Source: FLUQ01 sp031551515 (GTDB lineage: Bacteria; Desulfobacterota; Desulfovibrionia; Desulfovibrionales; Desulfovibrionaceae). From it: a stretch of DNA of 64,000 nt. Location: NCBI GenBank assembly GCA_031551515.1, contig JAVBNL010000048.1:39629-103628 (forward strand), read 5' to 3'. Below are positions 34,163 through 44,000 of this stretch, one piece after another. Position 1 is the stretch's first letter, and the number at the start of each line of letters is the position of its first letter. The notes below the pieces were generated by a model. It searched no databases. It had not been told where the DNA came from and saw nothing but the letters and a program-made list of their open reading frames with translations. A program made the translations under genes and the position numbers.

Positions 34163-35497
34163 TCAGTTTTTGCCGCTGTCCTGCCGCAGTTTCGCAACCG
34201 CCTCTTTCACTTCCGCCCGCAGGGCGGGCAGATCGATGCGGTCGTACTTGCCGTCTTGATACAGAATTTCCCCTTCCACCATGGTCAGGCGCACTTCAAG
34301 GCCCGTGGCCGCATAGACGAGGTTTGAGACGGGCGTATGCTCGGGCAGCATGTTGGGGGTGGCGAGGTCCACGGCGATGAGGTCCGCCGGCCCCCCCGCC
34401 CGCAGCGCGCCCAGTTCCGGCCAGTGCAGGGCCGCGGCGCCCCCGAGCGTCGCCATGTCCAGCGCGGACCGCGCGGGCACGGCCACGGGATCGCGGCTGG
34501 CCACTTTGTGCAGCAAGGCGGCGGCGGTCATTTCCGCGAACAGGTTCAGGTTGTTGCTGCTGGCGGCGCCGTCCGTGCCGAGGCCTACGGGGGTTCCCCG
34601 GTCAAGCATGCCGGGCACCGGGGCCACGCCGGAAGCCAGCTTCATGTTGCTGCGCGGGCAATGAGCCACGACCGCGCCGCATTCAGCCAGCGCATCCAGT
34701 TCCTCTTCCGACATATCCACGGCGTGAGCCACGGTGGCGCGGGGGGTAAGCAGCCCCAGGTCCCGGCAATAGCCCAGGGGGCGTTGGCCGTGCGCCTTGA
34801 GGCAGTCGGCGCTTTCTTGCACGGTCTCGCCCAGGTGAATGTGCAAGGGCAGGTCCAGCTCGTCCGCCAGGTCGCGGCAGCGAACCAGCAGGGCCGGGCT
34901 GGTCGTGTACACCGCGTGGGGCATGACGGCCACCCGGATGCGCGGATGGCCTCGCCAGGCGGCCGCCTGCTCGCGTATCAGGGCAAAGGCTTCGTCTTCC
35001 GTTTTGTAACCGGTGGAAGGAAAGGCAAAGACCGCTTCGCCGCCCAGCATGCGCAGGCCGGTTTTTTCCACGGCTTCGAAAACAGCGTTTTCTGCCAGGT
35101 ACATATCCTGAAAGGCGGTGACGCCGAAACGGCACATTTCCGCGCAGGCGAGCTTGGCGCCGAGGGCGATGAGATTCGCATCCAGGCGTTTTTCCATGGG
35201 AAAGATATGTTCCGTCAGCCAGGTCATCAGCGGCAGATCGTCGGCGAAGCCGCGCAGCAAGGTCATGGAGGCGTGGGTGTGGGCGTTGATCAGCCCCGGC
35301 ATGATCAGGCTTTCGCCCAGGTCCAGCGTCCGGGCCGGGGCATAGGCGCGCCGCAGCTCTTCCGTCTCGCCGACGGCCAGAATGCGGCCGCCCGCTACGA
35401 CGACCCCGGCGTTTTGCGCGGGCGGGGTCATGCGGTCTTGCGTCAGAACGTATTGAGCCGTAAGAAGAAGGTCACAGTTTTTTTTTGTTTCCGGCAC
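34163..35497 (-). CDS. mtaD: 5'-methylthioadenosine/S-adenosylhomocysteine deaminase-type amidohydrolase
   Basis: This 444-residue amidohydrolase has the metal-site motifs INAHTHASMTLLRGFADDLPLMTWL, HIHLGETVQES, AHAVDMSEEE and GLGTDGAASSNNLNLFAEM. This is the pattern of MtaD/SAH deaminase and related adenosine-type deaminases. Enzymes that deaminate aminodeoxyfutalosine in menaquinone synthesis share it, and the UbiD-family gene at 7363 makes that alternative worth testing. The start is GTG 35497 with GGGGAAA upstream; the frame beyond it overlaps the divergent hydrolase region. Confidence 0.85.
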   Translation of the reverse strand: MPETKKNCDLLLTAQYVLTQDRMTPPAQNAGVVVAGGRILAVGETEELRRAYAPARTLDLGESLIMPGLINAHTHASMTLLRGFADDLPLMTWLTEHIFPMEKRLDANLIALGAKLACAEMCRFGVTAFQDMYLAENAVFEAVEKTGLRMLGGEAVFAFPSTGYKTEDEAFALIREQAAAWRGHPRIRVAVMPHAVYTTSPALLVRCRDLADELDLPLHIHLGETVQESADCLKAHGQRPLGYCRDLGLLTPRATVAHAVDMSEEELDALAECGAVVAHCPRSNMKLASGVAPVPGMLDRGTPVGLGTDGAASSNNLNLFAEMTAAALLHKVASRDPVAVPARSALDMATLGGAAALHWPELGALRAGGPADLIAVDLATPNMLPEHTPVSNLVYAATGLEVRLTMVEGEILYQDGKYDRIDLPALRAEVKEAVAKLRQDSGKN

Positions 35498-35576
35498 GGC
35501 GTTTCCCCTTTTGCTGCGCGTCTCTTGCGGCAGAGTGCTCGGAAAACGCGAACAATGCAAGCACAATGGCGGGCGC

Positions 35577-36371
35577 ATGTCGGCATGTCTGTTGATTCAC
35601 GGCTTCGGCGGCAGCCCCTTCGAGATGGAGCCTTTTGTGGCGCCGCTGCAAGACGCCGGGTTTGCCGTTCGTAATATCTGCCTGCCGGGGCACGGCGACG
35701 ACCCCGCGCCCTTTGAGCGAACTTTTTTTGGCGACTGGCTGGCCGCTGCGGAAAAAGCCTATCTGGACCTGGCCGCGCAGTCGGATAGGGTGTTTGTGGC
35801 GGGTTTTTCCATGGGCGGCACCCTGGCCCTGGACCTGGCCGCACGGCACAATGTTGCGGGACTGGTCTGCATCTCCACGCCGGTGCATGTTTTGCGTCTT
35901 TTGCCGTGGCCTTTGCGCACGCTGCGGCTGTGCGCCTCTTCGCTCTATGCCCGGGCGGAGCGATTGCTGCAAAGCCAAGAAGAGCACGCGGCAGCGGCGG
36001 CAAAGGAAAAAGAGCGGCACGCCGCTTCGCGCGCCATGGCGCCGTGGAAAGGGTATGAAAAGAAATTGCGCCTGCCGCAACTGTTCAGCCTTAGCCGTGG
36101 CTGCGCAGCGACATACCGCCGCCTGCCCGCGGTGACCGCGCCGCTGCTTTTGCTGCATGACCGGGCGGATCAGCTGGTTTACGCGGGCAATGCCTGGGAA
36201 ATAGCCCGCCGTGTCGCATCGCCGCAGGTGCGCATGCGCCTGACGGCCATACGCGAAGAGATCACCAGCCACCACATGCTGCCGACGCACCAGGAAACCA
36301 GGGCACTGGTTATAGCCGAGGCTCTGGCTTTCATTCGTGAAGTCGGGCCACAGCGCTCTAGTTTGCCGTGA
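35577..36371 (+). CDS. Alpha/beta hydrolase (carboxylesterase/lysophospholipase-like)
   Basis: This 264-residue single-domain hydrolase begins MSACLLIHGFGGSPFEMEP. The oxyanion region is LIHGFGG, the nucleophile Ser sits in VAGFSMGGTLALDLA, the acid is in LLLHDRADQLVYAGNAWEIA and the His is probably in EEITSHHMLPTH. A Gln/Glu/Ala-rich lid covers the middle. The layout resembles Est30-type carboxylesterases and monoglyceride lipases. ATG 35577 is chosen because the conserved fold starts there. Its stop codon lies inside the left arm of the palindrome at 36351-36460. Confidence 0.8.
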   Translation: MSACLLIHGFGGSPFEMEPFVAPLQDAGFAVRNICLPGHGDDPAPFERTFFGDWLAAAEKAYLDLAAQSDRVFVAGFSMGGTLALDLAARHNVAGLVCISTPVHVLRLLPWPLRTLRLCASSLYARAERLLQSQEEHAAAAAKEKERHAASRAMAPWKGYEKKLRLPQLFSLSRGCAATYRRLPAVTAPLLLLHDRADQLVYAGNAWEIARRVASPQVRMRLTAIREEITSHHMLPTHQETRALVIAEALAFIREVGPQRSSLP

Positions 36372-36460
36372 TGCATTTTTCGCTTTGGCCGAATACCATA
36401 AGAGTATGCTCCCGCAGCAAAAAAAATGCCCTTCGCGCCTGACGGCAAATTAGAGCGCTG
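36351..36460. repeat. Long nested palindrome between the convergent hydrolase and PrpR-like genes
   Basis: The outer arms are CAGCGCTCTAGTTTGCCGT (36351-36369) and ACGGCAAATTAGAGCGCTG (36442-36460), with one G-T pair. The middle is GCATTTTT (36373-36380) with AAAAAATGC near 36421-36429. The centre is ATAC (36393-36396), loop CATAAGA, GTAT (36404-36407). The core CGCTTTGGCCG..TACCAtAAGAGTA.GCT matches the palindrome at 23762-23888, while the outer arms differ. It starts inside the hydrolase gene and ends two bases before the regulator stop. Confidence 0.8.
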
Positions 36461-36462
36461 TT

Positions 36463-38352
36463 TCAGTTGGAATCGGCGGACGCGGCCAGGCGGCGTTTGA
36501 CGGTGTTTCTGTTCACGCCCAAAAGCGCCGCCGTGCGTGAAATATTGCCCCTGTTCTTTTTCAGAACCGCCCTGATGTGCCGGTCAATGGCCGCATCCAG
36601 GGTTTCTTCGCCGCCTTTCGCCTTGTTGCGGGCTGCCGCCGCGGGGACAGGTTCCATTCCGGCAAGCAGCATGGCGTCCAGCTGTTCTTCAGACAGCCCG
36701 TGCAAGATAATATACTTTTCCGCCAGGTTTTCCAGTTCCCGCACGTTGCCGGGCCAGCCGTAGCCGTCAAGCCGCCGCAAAAAACGGCGGCTCGGCCGGG
36801 GGGCCCTGGTTCCGCGCTTTTTTTCGAACTGCTCCAGATAATGCAGGAAAAGAAAGGATGGGTCGCCTTCTCTGTCGCGCAGGGGCGGGATGGTCAGGTC
36901 CAGCACGTTCAGGCGGAAGAACAGGTCCGGCCGCAGCGCCCCCTCGCGCACGGCCTGAACCGGGTCCCGGTTGCACGCGGCGATGACCCGCACGTTGATG
37001 GGGATGAAGCGGCTGTCGCCGACCCGCATGATCTCTTTGGACTGCAAGGCCCGCAGCAGGCGGGATTGCAAAAAAATATCCATTTCGGTGATTTCGTCCA
37101 AAAAAAGCGTGCCGCCGTGCGCCATTTCAAACAGCCCCGCCTTGCCGGAGCGCAAGGCCCCGGTAAACGCGCCAGGCGCGTACCCGAACAGTTCCGACTC
37201 CAGCAACGTGCCGGGCAGGGCCGCGCAGTTGATGGCCACAAAGGGTCCCCCAGACAGGGGGCCGGCGTTGTGAATGCTTTGCGCGAAAATTTCCTTCCCC
37301 GCTCCTGTTTCTCCCTGGATCATGATGTTGCAGTCGGTGCGGCTGTATTCGCGGGCCACTTCCAGGGTGCGGCGCATGGCTTCGCTTTGAAAGACCAGGT
37401 CGCTGAAGGTGTATTTTGCATAAAAGCCTTTATCTAACAGCTTCATGCGGATGCTGCTTTCCGTCGCCTGCAGGTACTCGATTTTTTGGAACAGGATGAC
37501 GGCGGCGTTGGCCTCGGCATTTGGCGCCGTGATAGCGAGGTTCAGGGCGAAGGGTGCGCCGTTCACGGTGACGATGGCGTTTTTCAACGTGGTTTTGGCC
37601 TGTATGGCGCCGTCCAGCTCGCGTGAGGCGAAGACGTGGCGGAAAGAAGAGCCGATCATAGCTTCCCGCGTGGCGCGCAACAGCTCGCACCCCCGGCGGT
37701 TGATTTCTTCGATGCCGCCGGACGCGTTGATGAGCATGGCTCCTTCTTGCGTGCAGTTGAGCACGGCGGAAAGTTTTTCGGCGTTGCTGAAATGGTGCTT
37801 GAGGTTGTTCAGAACCAGCATGCCGCGCTCAAAGGCATCGGTCAGAGTCTCCACTGTGGATTCGATGAGGTGGAAAGGCAGCGAGCGGCCCTGGGCCATG
37901 CGTTCCGCCACGGCGTCGCCGATGATGACGTCAGGGCCCCAGGCTTCCACCTGGTCGAATATCTGGCGGTGGGTATGGGCGGCCCCCAGTTCGAAAAAAG
38001 CTGAGGCGCGCTTCAAAATGTCGCAGACGGGCTGCACCAGCCCGAGAAAAGGGCGGTACCCCACGATGGCGATGCGCGTTTTCGGTCGGGTTTGCTCATG
38101 GATGTAGTCCAGCACACTATATACGGAAGCGCCGACCTCGATAACGTCGATGCTCAGCTTTTCGCGTATGGCCCTGGCCGTGCCGCCCCGGCTGATGATT
38201 ATTTTTGCACCATCACGCAGCGCCTTGCGGGTCTCTCTGACGCCCGCCTCCATATTTCCCGTGCATGCGCTTGCCGGGTACCCTTTTGCTTCGATAATGC
38301 TCTGTGCGATGACACGCATGCTTTCATAAGGGGCGATAAAGGCTATGTCCAT
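36463..38352 (-). CDS. PrpR-type sigma-54-dependent transcriptional activator
   Basis: This 629-residue activator has a PrpR-like N-terminal sensor (residues about 1-175: IIISRGGTARAIREK, VIEVGASVYSVLDYI, VIIGDAVAERMA). A PAS domain follows (about 195-300: LSAVLNCTQEGAMLINASGGIEEIN). The AAA+ domain has Walker A GETGAGKEIFAQSIH, the sigma-54 contact GAFTGA and Walker B GTLFLDEITEM. A Fis-type helix-turn-helix closes it (ISRTAALLGVNRNTVKRRL). PrpR sensors bind small organic acids, as in propionate control. ATG 38352 is used. It diverges from the KdgT/LarA genes, whose promoter has a sigma-54 motif, so it is their likely activator. Confidence 0.92.
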   Translation of the reverse strand: MDIAFIAPYESMRVIAQSIIEAKGYPASACTGNMEAGVRETRKALRDGAKIIISRGGTARAIREKLSIDVIEVGASVYSVLDYIHEQTRPKTRIAIVGYRPFLGLVQPVCDILKRASAFFELGAAHTHRQIFDQVEAWGPDVIIGDAVAERMAQGRSLPFHLIESTVETLTDAFERGMLVLNNLKHHFSNAEKLSAVLNCTQEGAMLINASGGIEEINRRGCELLRATREAMIGSSFRHVFASRELDGAIQAKTTLKNAIVTVNGAPFALNLAITAPNAEANAAVILFQKIEYLQATESSIRMKLLDKGFYAKYTFSDLVFQSEAMRRTLEVAREYSRTDCNIMIQGETGAGKEIFAQSIHNAGPLSGGPFVAINCAALPGTLLESELFGYAPGAFTGALRSGKAGLFEMAHGGTLFLDEITEMDIFLQSRLLRALQSKEIMRVGDSRFIPINVRVIAACNRDPVQAVREGALRPDLFFRLNVLDLTIPPLRDREGDPSFLFLHYLEQFEKKRGTRAPRPSRRFLRRLDGYGWPGNVRELENLAEKYIILHGLSEEQLDAMLLAGMEPVPAAAARNKAKGGEETLDAAIDRHIRAVLKKNRGNISRTAALLGVNRNTVKRRLAASADSN

Positions 38353-38490
38353 AATGCGCTCTGTGCTTTTCGGGTAAAGGTTGCAATGATGGTCAAAAGT
38401 ATAGCAATTTTTTGCATAAATTTGTAGCACTTTTTTACAAAAAAGGAATTTGAAAACACATATAAACAGTTATTTCGTGTTGTTACGCGT

Positions 38491-38506
38491 TGGCATTAGA
38501 TTTGCT
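38491..38506 (+). promoter_or_regulatory. Sigma-54 (-24/-12) promoter for the KdgT-LarA operon
   Basis: TGGCATTAGATTTGCT fits the sigma-54 consensus TGGCAC-N5-TTGCW, with GG (38492-38493) and GC (38504-38505) ten bases apart. The start of kdgT is 53 bases downstream of the -12 GC. Upstream, 38400-38450 is AT-rich with short imperfect palindromes such as CTTTTTTACAAAAAAG (about 38430-38445) that could be activator sites. The divergent gene encodes a sigma-54 activator. Confidence 0.8.
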
Positions 38507-38558
38507 ATATTTAATTGTTTGTCCCAAGCTTTTCACCATTAATCCCAGGAGCGCGCAT

Positions 38559-39551
38559 ATGCAGATTAAAAAGGCGATAGACAAGGTACCCGGCGGGCTG
38601 ATGATCATCCCTTTGTTTCTCGGGGTGCTGGTCAACACCTTTTTCCCTCAGGCTTTGAAAATAGGCGGGTTCACCACCGCCATGTTCAGCAGCAGCGGGG
38701 CTCTGCCCATCCTCGGCGTGTTTTTGGTCTGCGTGGGGTCGCAGCTCAGCTTCAACCTGGCCCCCAAGGCTTTGAAAAAAGGCGTCATTCTTACCGGGAC
38801 GAAATACGCGGTCGGTGTGGTCATCGGTTTGGGCGTGGGCAAATTCATGGCCGGCGGCACGCTGCTGGGCCTGACCCCGCTGGCCATCATCGCGGCCATG
38901 ACCAACTCCAACGGTGGCCTGTATTCGGCTCTTGCCGGTGAATACGGCGACGAAACCGACGTGGGCGCGGTGTCCGTGCTTTCGCTGAACGACGGCCCCT
39001 TCTTCACCATGGTGGCTCTGGGCGCTTCCGGTTTTGCCTCCATTCCCTGGATGGCTTTTGTCGCCGTGGCCTTCCCCATCTGCCTGGGCATGGTGCTCGG
39101 TAACCTGGATCCTGAAATGCGCAAATTCCTGGGCCAGGGCGAAAAACTGATGATCTTCTTCTTCTCTTTCCCGCTGGGCGCGGGCATGAACCTGGGCAAC
39201 CTGCTTACCGCCGGCGCTTCCGGCATCCTGCTGGGTGTGATGACCGCCGTGCTGACCGGCTTCGCCGGGTATTACGCTCTGATGATTTGCCGCGAACGTC
39301 CCCTGTGCGGCCTGGCTGAAGGCTCCACGGCGGGCAACGCCGTGGGCACCCCGCTGGCCATCGCGACAGTGGATCCCACCTTGCAATCTCTGGTTCCCGT
39401 GGCGCAGGCCCAGGTGGCGGCGTCATGCATCGTCTGCGCGTTCCTTTGCCCCTTCCTGATAGTTATGATGAATAAATACCTCACGGCCAAAGGCAGCCCG
39501 TATGCCAAACAGGTGAAAGCCGCGAGAGTAGAGATGGCGGGCGCCGTCTGA
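38559..39551 (+). CDS. kdgT: 2-keto-3-deoxygluconate permease family transporter (KdgT)
   Basis: This 330-residue membrane protein with about ten helices belongs to the KdgT family of proton symporters for 2-keto-3-deoxygluconate. Marks are the start MQIKKAIDKVPGGLMIIPLFLG, TNSNGGLYSALAGEYGDETD and VSVLSLNDGPFFTM. The end is GLAEGSTAGNAVGTPLAIATVDP. The true substrate may be another hydroxy- or oxo-acid, since a LarA-family racemase follows and the sensor is PrpR-like. ATG 38559 has CAGGAG upstream. No KDG kinase or aldolase is near. Confidence 0.9.
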   Translation: MQIKKAIDKVPGGLMIIPLFLGVLVNTFFPQALKIGGFTTAMFSSSGALPILGVFLVCVGSQLSFNLAPKALKKGVILTGTKYAVGVVIGLGVGKFMAGGTLLGLTPLAIIAAMTNSNGGLYSALAGEYGDETDVGAVSVLSLNDGPFFTMVALGASGFASIPWMAFVAVAFPICLGMVLGNLDPEMRKFLGQGEKLMIFFFSFPLGAGMNLGNLLTAGASGILLGVMTAVLTGFAGYYALMICRERPLCGLAEGSTAGNAVGTPLAIATVDPTLQSLVPVAQAQVAASCIVCAFLCPFLIVMMNKYLTAKGSPYAKQVKAARVEMAGAV

Positions 39552-39568
39552 TCTTGTCCTCTTTTCCT

Positions 39569-39600
39569 CTCCGGCGGCGCGCCGCTGCGCGCCGCCGGAG
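39569..39600 (+). other. Strong GC stem-loop between kdgT and the LarA gene
   Basis: A perfect 14-bp stem (CTCCGGCGGCGCGC/GCGCGCCGCCGGAG) with loop CGCT lies 18 bases after the kdgT stop and 58 before the next gene. No T tract follows, so it is more likely a processing or stability element that sets different transcript levels than a full terminator. Confidence 0.6.
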
Positions 39601-39657
39601 GCATTCCGCTGTTGGCGAAACATTTCCGGCCGGCCCTGAACATTATGAGGAATACCC

Positions 39658-40932
39658 ATGCCTAACATAGACTTTTTTTACGGAAAATCCTTTCTCAGTT
39701 TTGACGTGCCGGATTCACGTCTGCAAGGCGTGCTTCTTTCTCGCGCCCATGATTTCAAGCCCGCGGGCACGGAAACGGAAATCGTGCGCAAGGCCATAGA
39801 GAACCCCATCGCAAGCGAACGTTTGAGCGTTCTGGCCAAAGGCAAGAAGAACATCGTGCTGCTGGCCAGCGACCACACTCGGCCGGTGCCCAGCAAAATC
39901 ATCTTTCCCTTGATGGTGGAAGAGATCAAACGCGGCAACCCTGACGCGAAAATCACCATCCTTATATCCACCGGCTGCCACCGCGAAACGAGCAAAGCGG
40001 AGCTGGTGAACAAGTTCGGCAAAGACGTTTGCGACGCATACCCCATCGTCATTCACGACTGCGACAAATCGCCGGTGGTTACGCTGGGCAAACTGCCTTC
40101 CGGCGGTGACCTGATCGTGAACAAGATGGCGGCGGAAGCGGACCTGCTCATTGCCGAAGGGTTTATTGAGCCGCACTTTTTCGCCGGTTTTTCCGGCGGC
40201 AGAAAGAGCGTGTTCCCCGGCGTGACCAACCGCATCAGCGTGATGGGCAACCATTGCTCCGCCTTTATTGACGACCCGCGTTCGCGCACCGGCATTCTGG
40301 AAGGCAACCCCATCCACAAGGACATGGTCTTTGCGGCGGGCGCGGCGAAGCTGGCCTTTATCGTCAACGTGGTCATTGATTCCGACAAGAAGGTCATCAA
40401 CGCCTTTGCCGGGCATCATGACAAGGCGCATCTCGCGGGCGCGGAATTCGTCAAGGAACTCTCGGGCGTGAAAGCCAAGCCGGCCGACATCGTCATTACC
40501 ACCAACGGCGGCTATCCTCTGGACCAGAACCTGTACCAGGCCGTGAAAGGCATGACCGCCGCCGAAGCCACCTGCAACAAAGGCGGGGTGATCATCATTG
40601 CGGCCAAATGTGAAGACGGGCACGGGGGCGAGGTTTTTTACGAAACCTTCAAGAACGAGAAGAACCTGACGCGGATGATGAAGCAGTTCATGGATACCGC
40701 CATGTTCGACACCATCCCCGACCAGTGGCAGTCGCAGATTTTCGCCCGCGTGCTGCTGGATTATAAAGTCATCATGGTCACGGAAGCGGACCCGAAAATG
40801 GTCGAAGACCTGCACATGCGTTTCGCCCCTACCTTGGAAGAGGCTCTGAAGATGGCCGATACCATGCTGGGGCACAATAAAGGCACCATCACCGCTATAC
40901 CCGATGGAATCGGGGTGACGGTTCTGGCGTAA
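39658..40932 (+). CDS. larA: LarA-family nickel-pincer racemase
   Basis: This 424-residue LarA-family protein's relatives racemise lactate or other 2-hydroxyacids with a nickel-pincer nucleotide cofactor. The active-site set of Lactobacillus plantarum LarA (R75, H108, H174, K184, H200) is found here as R75 (SDHTRP), H108 (TGCHRE), H173 (FIEPHFFAGF), K183 (SGGRKSVFPGV) and H199 (MGNHC). The substrate is not fixed by these residues; the KdgT-type permease upstream hints at a sugar acid or similar. The cofactor genes larB, larC and larE are not in the window. It is followed by a terminator. Confidence 0.9.
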   Translation: MPNIDFFYGKSFLSFDVPDSRLQGVLLSRAHDFKPAGTETEIVRKAIENPIASERLSVLAKGKKNIVLLASDHTRPVPSKIIFPLMVEEIKRGNPDAKITILISTGCHRETSKAELVNKFGKDVCDAYPIVIHDCDKSPVVTLGKLPSGGDLIVNKMAAEADLLIAEGFIEPHFFAGFSGGRKSVFPGVTNRISVMGNHCSAFIDDPRSRTGILEGNPIHKDMVFAAGAAKLAFIVNVVIDSDKKVINAFAGHHDKAHLAGAEFVKELSGVKAKPADIVITTNGGYPLDQNLYQAVKGMTAAEATCNKGGVIIIAAKCEDGHGGEVFYETFKNEKNLTRMMKQFMDTAMFDTIPDQWQSQIFARVLLDYKVIMVTEADPKMVEDLHMRFAPTLEEALKMADTMLGHNKGTITAIPDGIGVTVLA

Positions 40933-40968
40933 GAGCCCATATGAAAGCCGCCCGTGCGGGCGGCCCAG

Positions 40969-41003
40969 CGCCCTCCGTCGAGTGTCGCCGGAGGGCGTTT
41001 TTT
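40969..41003 (+). terminator. Rho-independent terminator after the LarA gene
   Basis: The stem CGCCCTCCG/CGGAGGGCG, with an 11-base loop, is followed directly by TTTTTT. A second small hairpin (GCCGCCCG/CGGGCGGC) lies just before it. Confidence 0.85.
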
Positions 41004-41064
41004 CGATACAAAAACAGCGCGGATTCATCAGAAACGCGCGCTGATTTATCTGATCAGTTTTACG

Positions 41065-44000
41065 TTACACTTCGAACAGCATTTCAAGGTCGTCGCGCGA
41101 GAGCGACTTCCATGAATCTTGGCCGGGCACGATGGATTCCGCAAGGCCGCGTTTTCTATCCTGCAATTGCAGAATCTTTTCTTCCACCGTGTTCTGGCAG
41201 ATCAGTTTGTACGAAAAGACCTGGCGTGTCTGGCCGATACGGTGCGTGCGGTCTGTGGCCTGGTTTTCCATGGCCGGGTTCCACCACGGGTCATAGTGTA
41301 TGACATAGTCCGCGCCGGTCAGGTTGAGGCCCGTTCCTCCGGCTTTAAGCGAAATCAGGAAGATGGGGATCTCGGGCGAGTTGTTGAATGTATCCACTTG
41401 CTCCAGCCGGTCTTTGCTGGTGCCGTCAAGATAGCAGAAGGGAATGTTGCTGATTTGCAGCCAGGAACGGATGATTTGCAGCATCTGCACGAATTGCGAA
41501 AAGACCAGCACCTTGTGGCCTTCTTCCACGATATCCGTGACCATGTCTTTGAACGCGTCGAACTTGCCCGAGGGCAGGTTGGTGTCAAGGTTGGGAATGT
41601 TCAGCTTGAGCAGGCGCGGGTGGCAGCAGATTTGGCGCAGCTTCAAGAGCGCGTCCAGAATGGAGATCTGGCTCTTGGCTATGCCTTTTTCATCCACGCT
41701 GGTCATGATCTGCTCTTTCAGCTTTTTGGCCAGCATGCTGTACAGTTCCATCTGCTCGTCGGCAAGAGCGCAGTAATAGACGTTCTCCACCTTGGGCGGC
41801 AGGTCTTTGGCCACCTCTGACTTGGTGCGGCGCACAATGAAGGGTTTGACCCGGGCCCGAAGGAACGAAAGGGTTTCATTGTCCCCGTCTTTGATGGGCC
41901 GCACCACGCCGCGCTGAAATGCGTGCTGCGCGCCGAGGAAGCCGGGCATCAGAAACTCGAACAGCGACCAGAGCTCAAACAGGTTGTTCTCAATGGGCGT
42001 GCCCGACAGGCAAAGGCGCAGGGATGCGTTGATATTGCGGACGGAGCGGGCGGTGATGGTGTTGGGGTTTTTGATGTTCTGGGCTTCATCCAGAATGATG
42101 GTGTTGAACTCGTATTTTTCCAGCTCTTCCAGGTCACGCCGCAAGAGGGCGTAGGTGGTGATGACCAGGTCGGATTTATTGATTTTCTTGAACATGTTTT
42201 CGCGCCGGGTGCCGTAAATGACCAGGCGCTTCAGATCGGGCACGAATTTCTGCGCTTCGCGCTCCCAGTTGGGCAAAACGGATGTGGGCACCACGATCAG
42301 GTTGGGCCCCTTGGCCCCGCGTTCAACCATCATCTGAATGAAAGACAAGGTCTGAATGGTTTTGCCCAGGCCCATCTCGTCGGCCAGAATGCCGCCGAAC
42401 CCGTATTCCCGCAGGAAGTTGAGGTAGGCGAGCCCCTGAATCTGATAGGGCCGTAACGTCGCGGTCAGCCCCCTGGGCACTGACACGGCCGCGATCCCTT
42501 TGAAGTCATGTATTTTTTCGCGTAGGGCGTTCCAGAAAGAGTCGGTGACTGCGTTAGGCATGTCGTCGAGCAGGCTGTCCAGAACCGGCGCTTCAAACTG
42601 CTGGAATTTGTCTTTAGGCGGTTTGTTGGGGTCCAGGCCCAAGGCTTGCAGCTTGTGGGCGACTTTTTCCAGCCAGGATTGGGGCAAACTGGTATATGAG
42701 CCGTCTTTGAGCTGCACATAGCGCTTGCCCTGCACCCAGGCTTTCCAGACCTCTTCCAGGGCGATGTTTTGCTCGTCGTATTGCACGGTGATGTCGAGCG
42801 AGAACCATTTTTCTTTTTCGTCGCTGGACAGGGTGGTGTTGATGACCGGCTGGGTAAGGCGGACTTTATAGCGCGACAGCGCTTTTTCACCATACACCCG
42901 GTATTTTTCGACCAGGGCGGGGTATGCGTCGAGCAGGAAGTTGACGGCTTCTTCAGGTTCCAGAAACCAGACCTTGGGGTTTCTGGGCTGGAATTTCATT
43001 TCCATCAGCAGGCTGAGCAGGGCGGCCTCTTCTTCCTGAGCGCGCCGCACCAGCAAAGTGGCGCCTTCGTGGGCGTAACTGCCGGTTTGAAAATCGGGGT
43101 TGGGGCCGGGCAGCAAAAATTCGCCGTGCGCGGTCTCGTAGATGTTCTGGATGGTGATGGTCAAAAGGCTGCCTTCTTCATCCAGATACAGCTTGGGCGC
43201 GTACCGGGCGGACACAAAAGCCGGTTCCATGCGCCTCAGGAAATCTTCCTGCCGGTATAGGCTGGAAGCGGGCAGCTTGGTCCACACCCGGTCCAGAAAT
43301 TCCGGAATATCTTCCTGGGGAACCAGGGGCGGCTGCTCCAGCAGCTCCCGCAGCAGGCGGGGGTTCAGGTCCGTATGCACGGGGTAGAAGGCCCGCTTCC
43401 AGCAGATCCAGAGCGGTAGCTGCCCGTGAAAGGTGATATCGGCCCCGTTTATGGGCGTGGGGGGCGTATTTTCCTGGTGCAGGGTCAGGCCGAAATGCAG
43501 GCCCACGCCGTCTTCGTATTCCGGGTTGATTTTGAGCTGCATAGTGTGCGACTCAACGCGGCAGGGCGTATCCGTATCTTGCCAGAACAGAAAATACTCG
43601 CGGCGGATGGCCCAGAAAAACCAATTGAGCAGCCCGTCCGGTATGTCGACCCTGTGTCCCTGATAATCGCCGTAGCGGCCGATCAACGCGGCCACGTGCG
43701 GCAACTGGGGTGAAAGATCGCACCATTCCGGGTTATGTATGATATTCTCCAGCGTGATCTCGTTATGCACGGTGGATAGCCCGGATTTGTTCTGGCGGCC
43801 GCGGAAAAAAGCCACCTGCATGCGGCCCGGCTCGGGGTAAAAGCGGAAAATAAGGTAGTGGCGGCCGGATTCAGGGTCTATTTCCGTGCCGAAAAAGGGG
43901 CGGAAGGTCTGCCGCCATTCGGTGCGAGGGGAAACGGACGCTTCGGCGCCGTCTTCAGGCGCTTCTAAAGAGCCCATCAGTTTCAGGGTGATGGCGGCCA

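Noticed and set aside
34337..35674. 445-codon open frame antisense to the MtaD-type gene
   Set aside because: His/Gly/Arg-rich shadow translation; the opposite strand carries all amidohydrolase motifs.
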